64,000 bases of DNA. Source: Chloroflexota bacterium (GTDB taxonomy: Bacteria > Chloroflexota > Anaerolineae > Aggregatilineales > Phototrophicaceae). Positions within the stretch are counted from its first letter, which is position 1. Every line of letters starts with the position of its first letter. Both the position numbers and the translations under genes were made by a program. Below are positions 7,863 through 15,474 of this stretch, piece after piece. The stretch is from assembly GCA_028873975.1 (NCBI GenBank), contig JAPPMO010000119.1, positions 1 to 64,000 of the forward strand. The letters are read 5' to 3'. Under the pieces are notes generated by a model. It was not told the DNA's origin and did not search any database. It worked only from the letters and a program-made list of their open reading frames with translations.

Positions 7863-9623
7863 CTATGCGTCCATTTCTTCGACCTCGGCGCGTATGGTCG
7901 CCATGATCCCGGCACGCCGCCGCAGGTCATTCAAAGCGTCCGTGCGAACCTCGATGAGGGTCGATCCGCGCCCGGCCACTGCCTCGCTGAAAGCCCGACG
8001 AAAGGCCGGGCGGTCATCGGCGCGCCGATAATCCAAACCATAGAGGCGCGCGGCATGGGAAAAATCCAAGCCATGCGCGGTGATGAAATAATCGCTGAAA
8101 GCCGGCTCAAAGCGGCGGATCGGCAGCCGATGGAAGATGCCCCCGCCGCCGTTGTTCAATACGACGATCGTCGCCGGCAGGCCACAGCGCCTTATCGCCA
8201 GCAAGCCATTCATATCGTGATAGAAGGTGATATCGCCGACGATGGCTGCCAGGGGGCGGTCCCGATATGCCGCGCCGATGCCCAATGCTGTCGAGATGTT
8301 GCCGTCGATGCCGGAAGCGCCGCGGTTGGCAAAGGCGAGCATCGGTCGATCGCCCGGCTTGCCAAATTGGTCCAAGTGACGCGCGGGCAAGCTGTTGCCG
8401 GCGAAGATCAGCCCGCCCGCCGGCATCAGATCAGCCACATCATAGACGACCGCGCCATCGAAATAATCTCCCGTTTCGAGCTCTTTGTCGATGACTTTCC
8501 AGGCGATCTTCTCGGCACGGCCTATTCTGTCGCGGAAGGCGGTTTCCGCCGTCGCCGACGGATCCTGCGCCTCTGGCATGGGCGCGGCACACAAAGGATC
8601 AAAATGAAGCAGGTCCGTAATGCTGTGGCTGTCGTCCGCCCATTCGCCGTCGCGGCTGCAATAAATATGATGCTTCAAATCCGCCCCCCCCACCAAGTCG
8701 CTCATTGACTTGGACAAGGGCGGCCTGCCGAAGCGAATCAGCACTTCGATTGACTTGAATTCGCAGGCAGCCGCGCTGATATAAGTTTCATAGGCGCCCA
8801 GCGGCTCATAGCGCTCGTCCGCCGCCAGCCCGGTATTGCGCATGTTGGAGGTATATTCCGCCAGAATGGGGAAACCACTGAGGCGCGCCGCGCGAGCTGC
8901 CCAGCGCGTCAACGCCCGCGCTTCGTCCGCCGTGCGACAACTGCCGTGCCCAAAGTATATGATGCCCCGCTTCCCGCGGGTCTCGCCGCGCAGCAGATTG
9001 TCAAGCGCGGCGATGTCGGAGCGCTTCTCCCTGGAGAAACGCGTTGCTTGGCCGCGGTCGATATTCATGGCTTCGGCATCATCCTCGCCGGGCTCGAAGG
9101 GCTTGCGGAAGGGCAGATTGATATGCACGACGCCCCTTGCCGTCTTGTGCATTGCTCTGGCCGCCAGCGTCCGCAGGTTGCGCAAAGCGAGCGGCGGCGG
9201 ATCCGCTTCCGGCAGGGGCGCGTCGACAAACCAGGCGACGGCGTCGCCATAGAGCTTGACCTGATCGATGGTCTGGTTGCTGCCGCTGTGCCGCAGTTCA
9301 GGCGGGCGATCCGCGCTCAAAACGAGCAGCGGGGCGCGGGACTGCCGCGCCTCGATGATCGCCGGGAAAAAATTGGCCGCCGCCGAGCCCGATGTGCAAA
9401 CCAGAGCCGCGGCTTCGTTGCTTGCTGTCGCCAGCCCCAACGCAAAGAAGGCGGCGCTCCGCTCATCCAGGTGAGAGCTGATGTCTATGGCATCCCTATG
9501 CCGCGCGAAAGCCAGAATCAGCGGCGTATGCCGCGACCCAGGCAAAAAGCAGACCCGCTTCAAGCCCGCCGCCACCAGCGCGTCAACAAAGACATTGGCG
9601 TATAGCGTGTTCGCGTTTGGCAT
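7863..9623 (-). CDS. menD: SEPHCHC synthase (MenD), thiamine-diphosphate enzyme
   Basis: Condenses isochorismate with 2-oxoglutarate to form 2-succinyl-5-enolpyruvyl-6-hydroxy-3-cyclohexene-1-carboxylate. The N-terminal FVDALVAAGLKRVCFLPGSRHTPL region is typical of MenD, and the ThDP/Mg motif runs from GDITFYHD to LNNGGGGIF. ATG 9623 (MPNANTLYAN) is the likely start; an in-frame GTG at 9638 only adds codons from the inverted repeat that flanks the neighbouring cassette. The cassette insertion has left menD without a clear Shine-Dalgarno sequence and has separated it from menF by about 440 bp, so its expression may be altered. Confidence 0.93.
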   Translation of the reverse strand: MPNANTLYANVFVDALVAAGLKRVCFLPGSRHTPLILAFARHRDAIDISSHLDERSAAFFALGLATASNEAAALVCTSGSAAANFFPAIIEARQSRAPLLVLSADRPPELRHSGSNQTIDQVKLYGDAVAWFVDAPLPEADPPPLALRNLRTLAARAMHKTARGVVHINLPFRKPFEPGEDDAEAMNIDRGQATRFSREKRSDIAALDNLLRGETRGKRGIIYFGHGSCRTADEARALTRWAARAARLSGFPILAEYTSNMRNTGLAADERYEPLGAYETYISAAACEFKSIEVLIRFGRPPLSKSMSDLVGGADLKHHIYCSRDGEWADDSHSITDLLHFDPLCAAPMPEAQDPSATAETAFRDRIGRAEKIAWKVIDKELETGDYFDGAVVYDVADLMPAGGLIFAGNSLPARHLDQFGKPGDRPMLAFANRGASGIDGNISTALGIGAAYRDRPLAAIVGDITFYHDMNGLLAIRRCGLPATIVVLNNGGGGIFHRLPIRRFEPAFSDYFITAHGLDFSHAARLYGLDYRRADDRPAFRRAFSEAVAGRGSTLIEVRTDALNDLRRRAGIMATIRAEVEEMDA

Positions 9624-9629
9624 CTTTAT

Positions 9630-9665
9630 TTTCACCACAAAGACACAAAGGACACGAAGAAAAGT
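9630..9665. repeat. Left flanking repeat of the GxxExxY cassette
   Basis: Reads ttcaccacaaagacacaaag followed by gacacgaagaaaa on the plus strand. It is the inverted counterpart of the repeat at 10065-10103, so the GxxExxY gene is bracketed by inverted repeats of about 28 bases. The same 'accacaNagNacac' theme recurs in the intergenic elements at 1145, 12843, 31135 and 61423. Confidence 0.75.
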
Positions 9666-10058
9666 CTATAAAACAATCCGCTTGATGCCGTCCTTTAGAA
9701 CTGTCACATTGAAATTGATTAGCAAACCGGTTCTTAGATTTGTCAGCTTCAAATAGGTCAAGACTTGCGCCGTATGAATTTGTTCAAGTGTCTGCACCGA
9801 TTTCAACTCCACAATTACACTATTCTCGACTATCAAGTCAGGTACGAGATTACTAATCCGTCGTCCTTTGTATTCGAGCTCGATCAGCTTTTGCCTTTCG
9901 TATTTGATGTTCTGCAAGTCAAGTTCAATGCACAATGCGTCTTCGTAGACACTTTCAAGTAATCCAGCGCCTAAGGTTCTATGAACTTCTATCGCCGCCC
10001 CGATAATCTTATACGAGATCGGTTTGCCATCTGAACTTTTTTCATGTTCTGTCAACAC
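9666..10058 (-). CDS. GxxExxY family protein (PD-(D/E)xK nuclease-like)
   Basis: Member of the small GxxExxY family, which belongs to the PD-(D/E)xK nuclease superfamily; its function is unknown. The name motif is present as G32-LL-E35-SV-Y38, and a nuclease-type core follows as P73-D74 with E84-L-K86 ten residues on. The 130-residue length is normal. A GTG start at 10058 lies 3 nt after the menF stop (TAAAAAGTG), with GGA a few bases before, so translation is probably coupled to menF. The gene is flanked by inverted repeats and interrupts the men operon. Its codon and base use are visibly AT-richer than the men genes. This looks like a recent mobile insertion. Confidence 0.85.
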   Translation of the reverse strand: MLTEHEKSSDGKPISYKIIGAAIEVHRTLGAGLLESVYEDALCIELDLQNIKYERQKLIELEYKGRRISNLVPDLIVENSVIVELKSVQTLEQIHTAQVLTYLKLTNLRTGLLINFNVTVLKDGIKRIVL

Positions 10059-10061
10059 TTT

Positions 10062-11477
10062 TTAATCCTTTTCCTTTGTGTTCTTCGTGTCTTTGTGGTT
10101 AGTCGTATGGCCTCCATGCGCGTCCAGCATGGGGCGGAATTTGAGGGCGGTTTCTTCCCATTCGGATTCGGGCTGGCTGCCCGCTACGATGCCGGCGCCG
10201 GCGTAAATCCAGACGCGGGATTCCTGGGCGACGGCCGAGCGGATCGCCACGGTGAACTGGCCGTCGAGCGCCGCGTCGATCCAGCCCACCGGCGCGCCAT
10301 ACCAGCCGCGCGGGATCGGTTCCAGATCGCGGATGAGACGCATGGCGTCTTCCCTTGGGTCGCCGCCCAAAGCCGGCGTCGGATGCAGGGCTTCCACCAG
10401 CGCCAGGATACCGGTTTCCCGCTTGAGGCCTCCGTGGATGGGCGAATGCAGGTGCTGGATATGCTTCAGCTTGAGCAAGCCCGGCGGCGCGATCTCCAGC
10501 CTGTCGGTCAAGGGCAGCAAGCGATCGCGAATCTTGTCCACGACAATTCTGTGCTCTTGCCGGTTCTTGTGGCTGCGCAGCAATTCCCTGCTCAAGCGCG
10601 CGTCATCTTCAGCGTTGCTGCCACGGCCGATGCTGCCTGCCAAACCCATAGTTTCGATGACTTTGCCCCGCACGCTCGCCAACAGTTCCGGGGACGCGCC
10701 ATAAAAGGCAAAGCGCGGCCGCGGCTCGAACAAAAAGCGGTAACAATCGGCGTAATCCTCAGCCAGATGGCTGAGAATCGGCATCAGGCGGGGGCGCTCT
10801 TCAAAGCGCAATTCGGCCGCGCGGGCAAGCACAACTTTATTCAATTCACCCGCGCGTATGCGCTCGGTCGCCTGGCCGATCATCGCCCTCCACATGTCAA
10901 AGCTCATCGGGTAGCGGACGCTTTGCAAAGGCGACTGCCGATTGATGGCCCGAGGCTTGCCTTCGCGCTGTAATTGTCTGATCTTCTCCCGCAAGGCTGC
11001 TTTCAAGTCGCTTGCAAGCGCTTTGGGATCTTCTTCAGGGGGGATCTGCGTATTGATAGACAGCCAGGTTTCGCCGTCGATGCTGACCAGTTGATAATGG
11101 GGCAAGACAAAATGCGCCGGCGCATAAATTGACCAGGTGTTGTCCGGTGAGAAATCGCCCCGAAAGGAAAAGCCGCCAAAGAGACGGGGACTTGTCCAGG
11201 GCGGGTCGCCGCCGACGATGCGCGCCTTGGCATAAAGTTCGCGCGCGTCTCGCCTTATCTTGCGGAAACGTTCCTTCCCCCAAGCCATCAGCTCGATAGC
11301 TGTGCCGGCGCCGGCAAACGCCAGGCGATCCTTCCGGTTCTCCCAGTAATGGCGCGGCTGACCTTCCGCAGCCCCCAGAAAATCTTGAAAACTGATCCCC
11401 TGGCAAGGCAAGCTGCAACTGAGCAGGCGTCCATAAGTCCGGTTGAGCGGAGCCGCGGGAAGCGCGGAGGATTCCAT
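10062..11477 (-). CDS. menF: Isochorismate synthase (MenF)
   Basis: Mg-dependent chorismate-binding enzyme that isomerises chorismate to isochorismate, the first committed step to menaquinone. Conserved segments include LNKVVLARA, FEPRPRFAFYGASPELL, the GLAGSIGRG loop, EHRIVVDKI, ALHPTPALGG and YAGAGIVAGSQPESEWEET. AGGAG stands 7 nt before ATG 11477. The C-terminus is odd: after FRPMLDA the last residues read NHKDTKNTKEKD, which is simply the translated flanking repeat of the downstream cassette, so the original terminus and stop have been replaced. The catalytic core is intact. It is the first gene of the men operon, 100 bp after the tetR-like gene on the same strand. Confidence 0.92.
   Translation of the reverse strand: MESSALPAAPLNRTYGRLLSCSLPCQGISFQDFLGAAEGQPRHYWENRKDRLAFAGAGTAIELMAWGKERFRKIRRDARELYAKARIVGGDPPWTSPRLFGGFSFRGDFSPDNTWSIYAPAHFVLPHYQLVSIDGETWLSINTQIPPEEDPKALASDLKAALREKIRQLQREGKPRAINRQSPLQSVRYPMSFDMWRAMIGQATERIRAGELNKVVLARAAELRFEERPRLMPILSHLAEDYADCYRFLFEPRPRFAFYGASPELLASVRGKVIETMGLAGSIGRGSNAEDDARLSRELLRSHKNRQEHRIVVDKIRDRLLPLTDRLEIAPPGLLKLKHIQHLHSPIHGGLKRETGILALVEALHPTPALGGDPREDAMRLIRDLEPIPRGWYGAPVGWIDAALDGQFTVAIRSAVAQESRVWIYAGAGIVAGSQPESEWEETALKFRPMLDAHGGHTTNHKDTKNTKEKD
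10065..10103. repeat. Right flanking repeat of the GxxExxY cassette
   Basis: Plus-strand ccttttcctttgtgttcttc followed by gtgtctttgtggtta. Its reverse complement matches the repeat at 9630-9665 with scattered mismatches. On the minus strand it encodes the last residues and stop codon of menF, which places one insertion boundary inside the menF 3' end. Confidence 0.75.
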
Positions 11478-11490
11478 GCTTTACTCCTGT

Positions 11491-11594
11491 TTTTATATGA
11501 GCCGCGTCGCCCGTGCCAGGAGAAGCCTGCCTGTTTTGCGTGAGCGCGACAGGACAATTCTGTGACCCGTTCGCCGGTTACGCGCCGAGCGGCT
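11491..11594. repeat. Dispersed repeat family 2, copy A
   Basis: Starts at tttttatatgagccgcgtcg and ends at gccgagcggct. It shares TTCGCCGGTTACGCGCCGAG with copy B (21521-21656) and TTTTGCGTGAGCG plus GCCGAGCGGCT with copy C (44801-44894). The right end overlaps the last codons of the tetR-like gene, so residues QPLGA and the TAA come from the repeat. The ends are weak inverted repeats (AGCCGC). No protein is encoded. Confidence 0.6.
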
Positions 11595-12180
11595 GGTAGC
11601 CGACGCTCTTCAACAACAGCGGCAGCAAGGCATCCATGATTTCTTCCTTGCTCGGCTCGCCGGTGTAAACCCACTGAATCACGACGCTGTAAATGGCGCC
11701 CATCCAGGCATGCGCGACGATTGCCGTATCGACCGGCGCAATGGAACCATCAGCGACCGCTTCGTCGAGATAGATCTTAATGAGCAGAGCGAAGCGATCG
11801 TTGACTTCCATGCGCTTGCGCTCGAAAACTGTGCCCAGCCCCACTGCTTGAACCAGCAGCAGCTTGGCCGGGCGACGGTATTTGCCGAAGGTCTCCAGCA
11901 CTGCTTCCAGCGCGACCTGAACGCGGCGGATACTCTGTGTTTCCCCCGCGATCGCTTCTTTGGCGCGGCGCTCGATCAAGTCGGCGAACTGATCAACAAG
12001 CGCGATGAAGAGCTTCTCTTTGTTCGGGAAGTGAAAATAGATCGAACCCTTGCTGATGCCGCCTTCGGCGACGATCTCGTCCAGCTTGGTATCGTGGAAA
12101 CCCTTGGCGCTGAAGATATTCAGCGCGGCATCGAGGATGCGTTCGCGGGTGGAAGGGCTGTCGCTGGCATGCTTGCTCAT
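11578..12180 (-). CDS. TetR family transcriptional regulator
   Basis: DNA-binding repressor of the TetR type. The N-terminal helix-turn-helix is clear: RERILDAALNIFSAKGFHDTKLDEI followed by EGGISKGSIYFHFPNKEKLF, roughly residues 12-55. The remaining 145 residues form the ligand-binding/dimerisation domain, which is not assignable to a ligand. A palindrome TACTGAC-TG-GTCAGTA lies 13 bp upstream of the ATG at 12180, so autoregulation is likely. The C-terminal codons come from a dispersed repeat. The men operon begins 100 bp downstream on the same strand; control of menF by this protein is possible but not shown. Confidence 0.88.
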   Translation of the reverse strand: MSKHASDSPSTRERILDAALNIFSAKGFHDTKLDEIVAEGGISKGSIYFHFPNKEKLFIALVDQFADLIERRAKEAIAGETQSIRRVQVALEAVLETFGKYRRPAKLLLVQAVGLGTVFERKRMEVNDRFALLIKIYLDEAVADGSIAPVDTAIVAHAWMGAIYSVVIQWVYTGEPSKEEIMDALLPLLLKSVGYQPLGA

Positions 12181-12192
12181 GCGGCCTCACAA

Positions 12193-12208
12193 TACTGACT
12201 GGTCAGTA
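12193..12208. promoter_or_regulatory. Palindromic TetR-type operator
   Basis: TACTGACTGGTCAGTA has two 7-bp inverted arms around TG. It sits just upstream of the tetR-like start codon, the usual place for an autoregulatory operator. The ACTGACTGGTCAGT pattern is characteristic of several TetR-family sites. I saw no second copy near menF. Confidence 0.75.
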
Positions 12209-12300
12209 CTGTAAGTATATCACATTTTCATCAGCGCGGAAGTTTCTTCCGCCAAGCCCGCGAGATATGCGAATAAACGACGTGTGAATCAAGTCCGGCG

Positions 12301-12738
12301 CTAGTCGGCAGCTGGTCCTCGCGTCAGCCCGCCTGCCAGGACGCCCGCGCCAACCGCCAGGCTGGCGGCGCTGTCAAAGAAAGACTTGACAATAGTGGCG
12401 ATAATATCGTCGCCTTCCGCCGGGCTTACATCAATCGCGCCCTGGATAATGGAAAGGATTACCAGGATGATGACCGCGACGATGATCGCCGAGATGGCTG
12501 AACCGAAGAGTTTGGCGGGCATCAAGTGCTCGGTCGGCGCGTTGGCGGCGATCTGCTTGGCGATATGCCCGCCTAGGTTCAAGCTCGAGATGAAGACAGT
12601 ACCCATGACCAAGCCGAAAAGCAGATCATTGCGCATTAGCAGGCCGACCACGACGCAGACGGCGACGCCAGCGATGGTGATGATGCCGTGTTTGTTATCT
12701 TTCAGTTCCTGATGCGGGTCTTTGGTCGCTTCACTCAT
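12301..12738 (-). CDS. Small integral membrane protein, function unknown
   Basis: I do not recognise this 145-residue protein. It has a charged N-terminus (about 16 residues), a paired hydrophobic stretch around residues 18-55, a strong transmembrane segment (IIVAVIILVILSIIQGAI) near 85-102 and a Gly/Ala-rich C-terminal segment. A GGGAG ribosome-binding site precedes ATG 12738. It is on the same strand as, and 120 bp upstream of, the tetR-like gene, so it could be a target of that regulator, although the operator lies between them and closer to tetR. No catalytic motif is visible. Confidence 0.6.
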   Translation of the reverse strand: MSEATKDPHQELKDNKHGIITIAGVAVCVVVGLLMRNDLLFGLVMGTVFISSLNLGGHIAKQIAANAPTEHLMPAKLFGSAISAIIVAVIILVILSIIQGAIDVSPAEGDDIIATIVKSFFDSAASLAVGAGVLAGGLTRGPAAD

Positions 12739-12842
12739 TATCGCTCTCCCTGTAAACGATTGACGACATCATCTCAAACATGATACTTGTGCCCAACTAT
12801 AGCCTTGATAGCAGAATCATGCCAAAAACCGCGGCTGCTTTG

Positions 12843-13099
12843 CAGGGCAATCGCATCAAATAATTTTTTCACCACCGAGGACACCGAGAGCGCCGAGTTT
12901 AAGCTTATTTGTCGGCTGTCCCTCTAATTCCGTCACCTGAATACGGCGAGGTCGCCAGCGAAACTTCATTTGTGGTTGAAAAGCAAGCCTGAAACATAAC
13001 ATGAGCTATGTTCCGTTGCTTTTCTCGGTGCCCTCGGTGGTTAATAATCAGTCCAATTTCGTACCATGTCAGTCGCCACATTTTGATGCAATTGCCCTG
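12843..13099. mobile_element. MITE-like element, copy 2
   Basis: A 257-bp element with near-perfect terminal inverted repeats: CAGGGCAATCGCATCAAA at the left and TTTTGATGCAATTGCCCTG at the right (one mismatch over 18). Just inside are 'accaccgaggacaccgag' and the inverted 'ctcggtgccctcggtggt'. The centre shares CTAATTCCGYCACCTG and TTGCTTTTCTCGGTG with copy 1. It has no coding capacity and no clear target duplication. It occupies most of the gap upstream of the GH65 promoter. Confidence 0.8.
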
Positions 13100-13118
13100 A
13101 CCCGCACAGTTTATTGCC

Positions 13119-13147
13119 TTGACATTGGAATAGACTTGTGTTCAAAT
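13119..13147 (+). promoter_or_regulatory. Putative sigma-70-type promoter of the GH65 locus
   Basis: A perfect -35 TTGACA (13119-13124) is followed 17 bp later by TCAAAT (13142-13147), a weak -10. The LacI-type palindrome begins 1 bp after it, and the GH65 gene about 70 bp further. The placement of box and operator supports a repressible promoter; the -10 is the weak point. Confidence 0.5.
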
Positions 13148-13148
13148 G

Positions 13149-13164
13149 ACTTAAACGTTTAAGT
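13149..13164. promoter_or_regulatory. LacI-type operator, perfect 16-bp palindrome
   Basis: ACTTAAACGTTTAAGT is its own reverse complement and has the central AACGTT common in LacI/GalR operators. It lies between the promoter and the GH65 start. The LacI regulator at 19572, last plus-strand gene of the locus, is the obvious candidate to bind it. Confidence 0.7.
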
Positions 13165-13218
13165 TATTCGTCTGACTTGGACTTGCATCGTGGCGCGGGC
13201 CAAGTCAAAGATCGCGAC

Positions 13219-15408
13219 GTGAGCAAGAAACACCTCTGGCAAATCACGGAAGCGCCCTTCCAGCCGGAACGGCTCTCGCACTTCGAGACCTTGTTCGCCG
13301 TCGGCAACGGTTATCTGAGCGCGCGGGGCGCATTCGACGAGCCCTATGCCGGGGCTAGTCCAGCTACGCTGGTTCACGGCATCTTCAACCAAGCTGAAGG
13401 GAAACCCGTCCCGGAACTGGTCAACGCGCCTAATTGGCTGCCCTTCCAAATTAGCATCGACGGTACGCCTTTCAGCATGAACACAGGCGCGCGCGACTGG
13501 ATCAAGCCCGAAGGCGGCGCCCTGCTGGGTTATCGTCGGGCGCTCCATTTGGATAGCGCCACGCTACGGCGAGAGGCGCTCTTCCGAGCGGAGAGCGGCA
13601 ATACCGTCCGTCTTCGCTTCGAACGCTTTGCCAGCTTGGCCAACCCGCATTTGCTGGGGCAGCGCCTGACGATTGAAGCTGTGGATGGTTCCCCGCATAT
13701 CCAAGTGAACGCGGGTCTGGACAGCGACATTTGCAATCAAGCTGTCCAGCATTGGCGCTCAATAAAAACCGTTGCCCGCGATTCTTGCGTCGCGCTAACA
13801 GCCACGACCAGCCACTCTCCATACCGGATCGCGCTCGCCGCCCATTTGACCAGCTCCGCTGACGTTACAGCCTCGGCTGGCGAGAAGCGAGCGACATTAT
13901 GCGCCGAAATCCAGTTGGAAGCGGGCGCGCGGGCAAGTTTCGACAAGCTCGTCGCGCTATTCACCAGTCGCGACGCTGCCGATCCGCTAGCCGCGGCGCA
14001 AGAAGCGGTCAGTAGCGCCGCTGCAAGGTCATACGACCAGCACTACCAAGCGCATTGCGCTCGCTGGGAAGAAACCTGGGCGCGCAATGATGTGGAAATC
14101 GAAGGCGACGACCGGGCGCAGATCGCGCTGCGCTTCGCCATCTATCACCTGCTGATTGCCGCGCCGCGCCATGACGACGACGTCAGCATCGGCGCCAAGA
14201 CCTTGAGCGGGCTGGGCTACAAGGGGCATGTCTTTTGGGATACGGAGCTCTTTATCCTGCCGCTTTTGACGCTGACGCAACCGACGATCGCGCGCAATCT
14301 GCTGACCTATCGTTACCGGCGCCTCGCCGGCGCGCGACAGAAAGCCCAGGAATATGGTTATGCGGGCGCGCTCTTCCCCTGGGAGAGCACGGACACGGGC
14401 TTGGAGACCACGCCAAAGTGGTCTGATCCTGATGCCGATGGGCTGCGCATTCGTATCTGGACCGGCGAATCCGAACAGCACATCAATAGTGATATCGCCT
14501 ACGCCATTCTGCAGTATTGGCGCTGGACGGGCGACGATGCCTTCATGCTCGACAAGGGCGCGGAGATCGTGCTCGATACCGCCGTCTTTTGGGGCGAGCG
14601 CGCCGAGTGGAAGGATGGCCGTTACGGAATCTCACGGCAGATCGGACCCGACGAATACCACGAAAACATAAACAACAGCGTCTTCACCAATCGCTTGGCG
14701 CAGTGGCATCTGAGCCAGGCGCTGGACTTGCTGGGCTGGCTGGGGTCGCGGAATCCCGCGACCGCGCGGCGCCTTGCCGAAGCGCTGGACTTGTCGGCAT
14801 CGCGGCTCGATACCTGGCGCGCCATCATCGACAAGATGCACATCCCTTTCGATGACGACAAGCAAATCCATGTGCAATTTGATGGCTTCTTCGACCTCGA
14901 ATACATACCGGTTATGAAGTATGAGCCGCGGGTCGGCGGCATTTGGGGCTTGCTGGGGCACGAGCGCGTATTGGGGTCCCAGGTCATCAAGCAGGCGGAT
15001 GTCGTCATGCTCATGGCGCTGCTGGGCGAAGAAGTTGGATCCAGAACGGTTATGCTCAACAACTTCCACACCTACTACCCGCGCACCGATCATGGCTCAT
15101 CGTTGAGTCCATCAATCCATGCTTGGGTAGCGGCGCGTCTGGGGCTGCCGGATATCGCCTATGAAATGTTTGAAAGAGCCGCCGCCATCGACCTGGAAGA
15201 CAGACAGGGTAATGTGGCGGACGGCATTCACGGAGCCTCTTGCGGCGGTCTGTGGCAGGCGGTGGTCTTCGGCTTCTGTGGCTTGCATCTCACTGAAGAC
15301 GGACCGGCGGTCGATCCCAAACTGCCCGCTCACTGGCGGCGCGTGACCTTCAATGTGACCTATCGGGGCAAGGCGCATCGTTTTGATGTCGTCAACCCCG
15401 CAGTCTAA
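13219..15408 (+). CDS. Glycoside hydrolase family 65 disaccharide phosphorylase
   Basis: Cytoplasmic inverting phosphorylase that splits an alpha-linked glucose disaccharide (maltose, trehalose, kojibiose or nigerose type) with phosphate to glucose and beta-glucose 1-phosphate. The family signature GPDEYHEN is present (residues 476-483, with the candidate catalytic Glu479), and HTYYPRTDHGSSLSPS matches the phosphate-binding region. At about 729 residues it has family length. GTG 13219 (VSKKHLWQ) is the likely start; an in-frame upstream start at 13177 adds 14 residues that overlap the operator-proximal leader. A convergent beta-phosphoglucomutase at the end of the locus would use the product. 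Which disaccharide is used cannot be decided from sequence alone. Confidence 0.88.
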   Translation: MSKKHLWQITEAPFQPERLSHFETLFAVGNGYLSARGAFDEPYAGASPATLVHGIFNQAEGKPVPELVNAPNWLPFQISIDGTPFSMNTGARDWIKPEGGALLGYRRALHLDSATLRREALFRAESGNTVRLRFERFASLANPHLLGQRLTIEAVDGSPHIQVNAGLDSDICNQAVQHWRSIKTVARDSCVALTATTSHSPYRIALAAHLTSSADVTASAGEKRATLCAEIQLEAGARASFDKLVALFTSRDAADPLAAAQEAVSSAAARSYDQHYQAHCARWEETWARNDVEIEGDDRAQIALRFAIYHLLIAAPRHDDDVSIGAKTLSGLGYKGHVFWDTELFILPLLTLTQPTIARNLLTYRYRRLAGARQKAQEYGYAGALFPWESTDTGLETTPKWSDPDADGLRIRIWTGESEQHINSDIAYAILQYWRWTGDDAFMLDKGAEIVLDTAVFWGERAEWKDGRYGISRQIGPDEYHENINNSVFTNRLAQWHLSQALDLLGWLGSRNPATARRLAEALDLSASRLDTWRAIIDKMHIPFDDDKQIHVQFDGFFDLEYIPVMKYEPRVGGIWGLLGHERVLGSQVIKQADVVMLMALLGEEVGSRTVMLNNFHTYYPRTDHGSSLSPSIHAWVAARLGLPDIAYEMFERAAAIDLEDRQGNVADGIHGASCGGLWQAVVFGFCGLHLTEDGPAVDPKLPAHWRRVTFNVTYRGKAHRFDVVNPAV

Positions 15409-15409
15409 A

Positions 15410-15440
15410 CACGGCGACAGTGGGACCAACTGTCGCCGTG
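15410..15440 (+). promoter_or_regulatory. Intercistronic stem-loop, GH65 to binding-protein gene
   Basis: CACGGCGACAGT and ACTGTCGCCGTG form a perfect 12-bp stem with a 7-nt loop. No T-run follows, so it is not a standard terminator. It may protect or attenuate the mRNA between the two genes. Confidence 0.65.
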
Positions 15441-15474
15441 AATCGCTAAGTTATCCTTTTACAGGGAGGATCGA

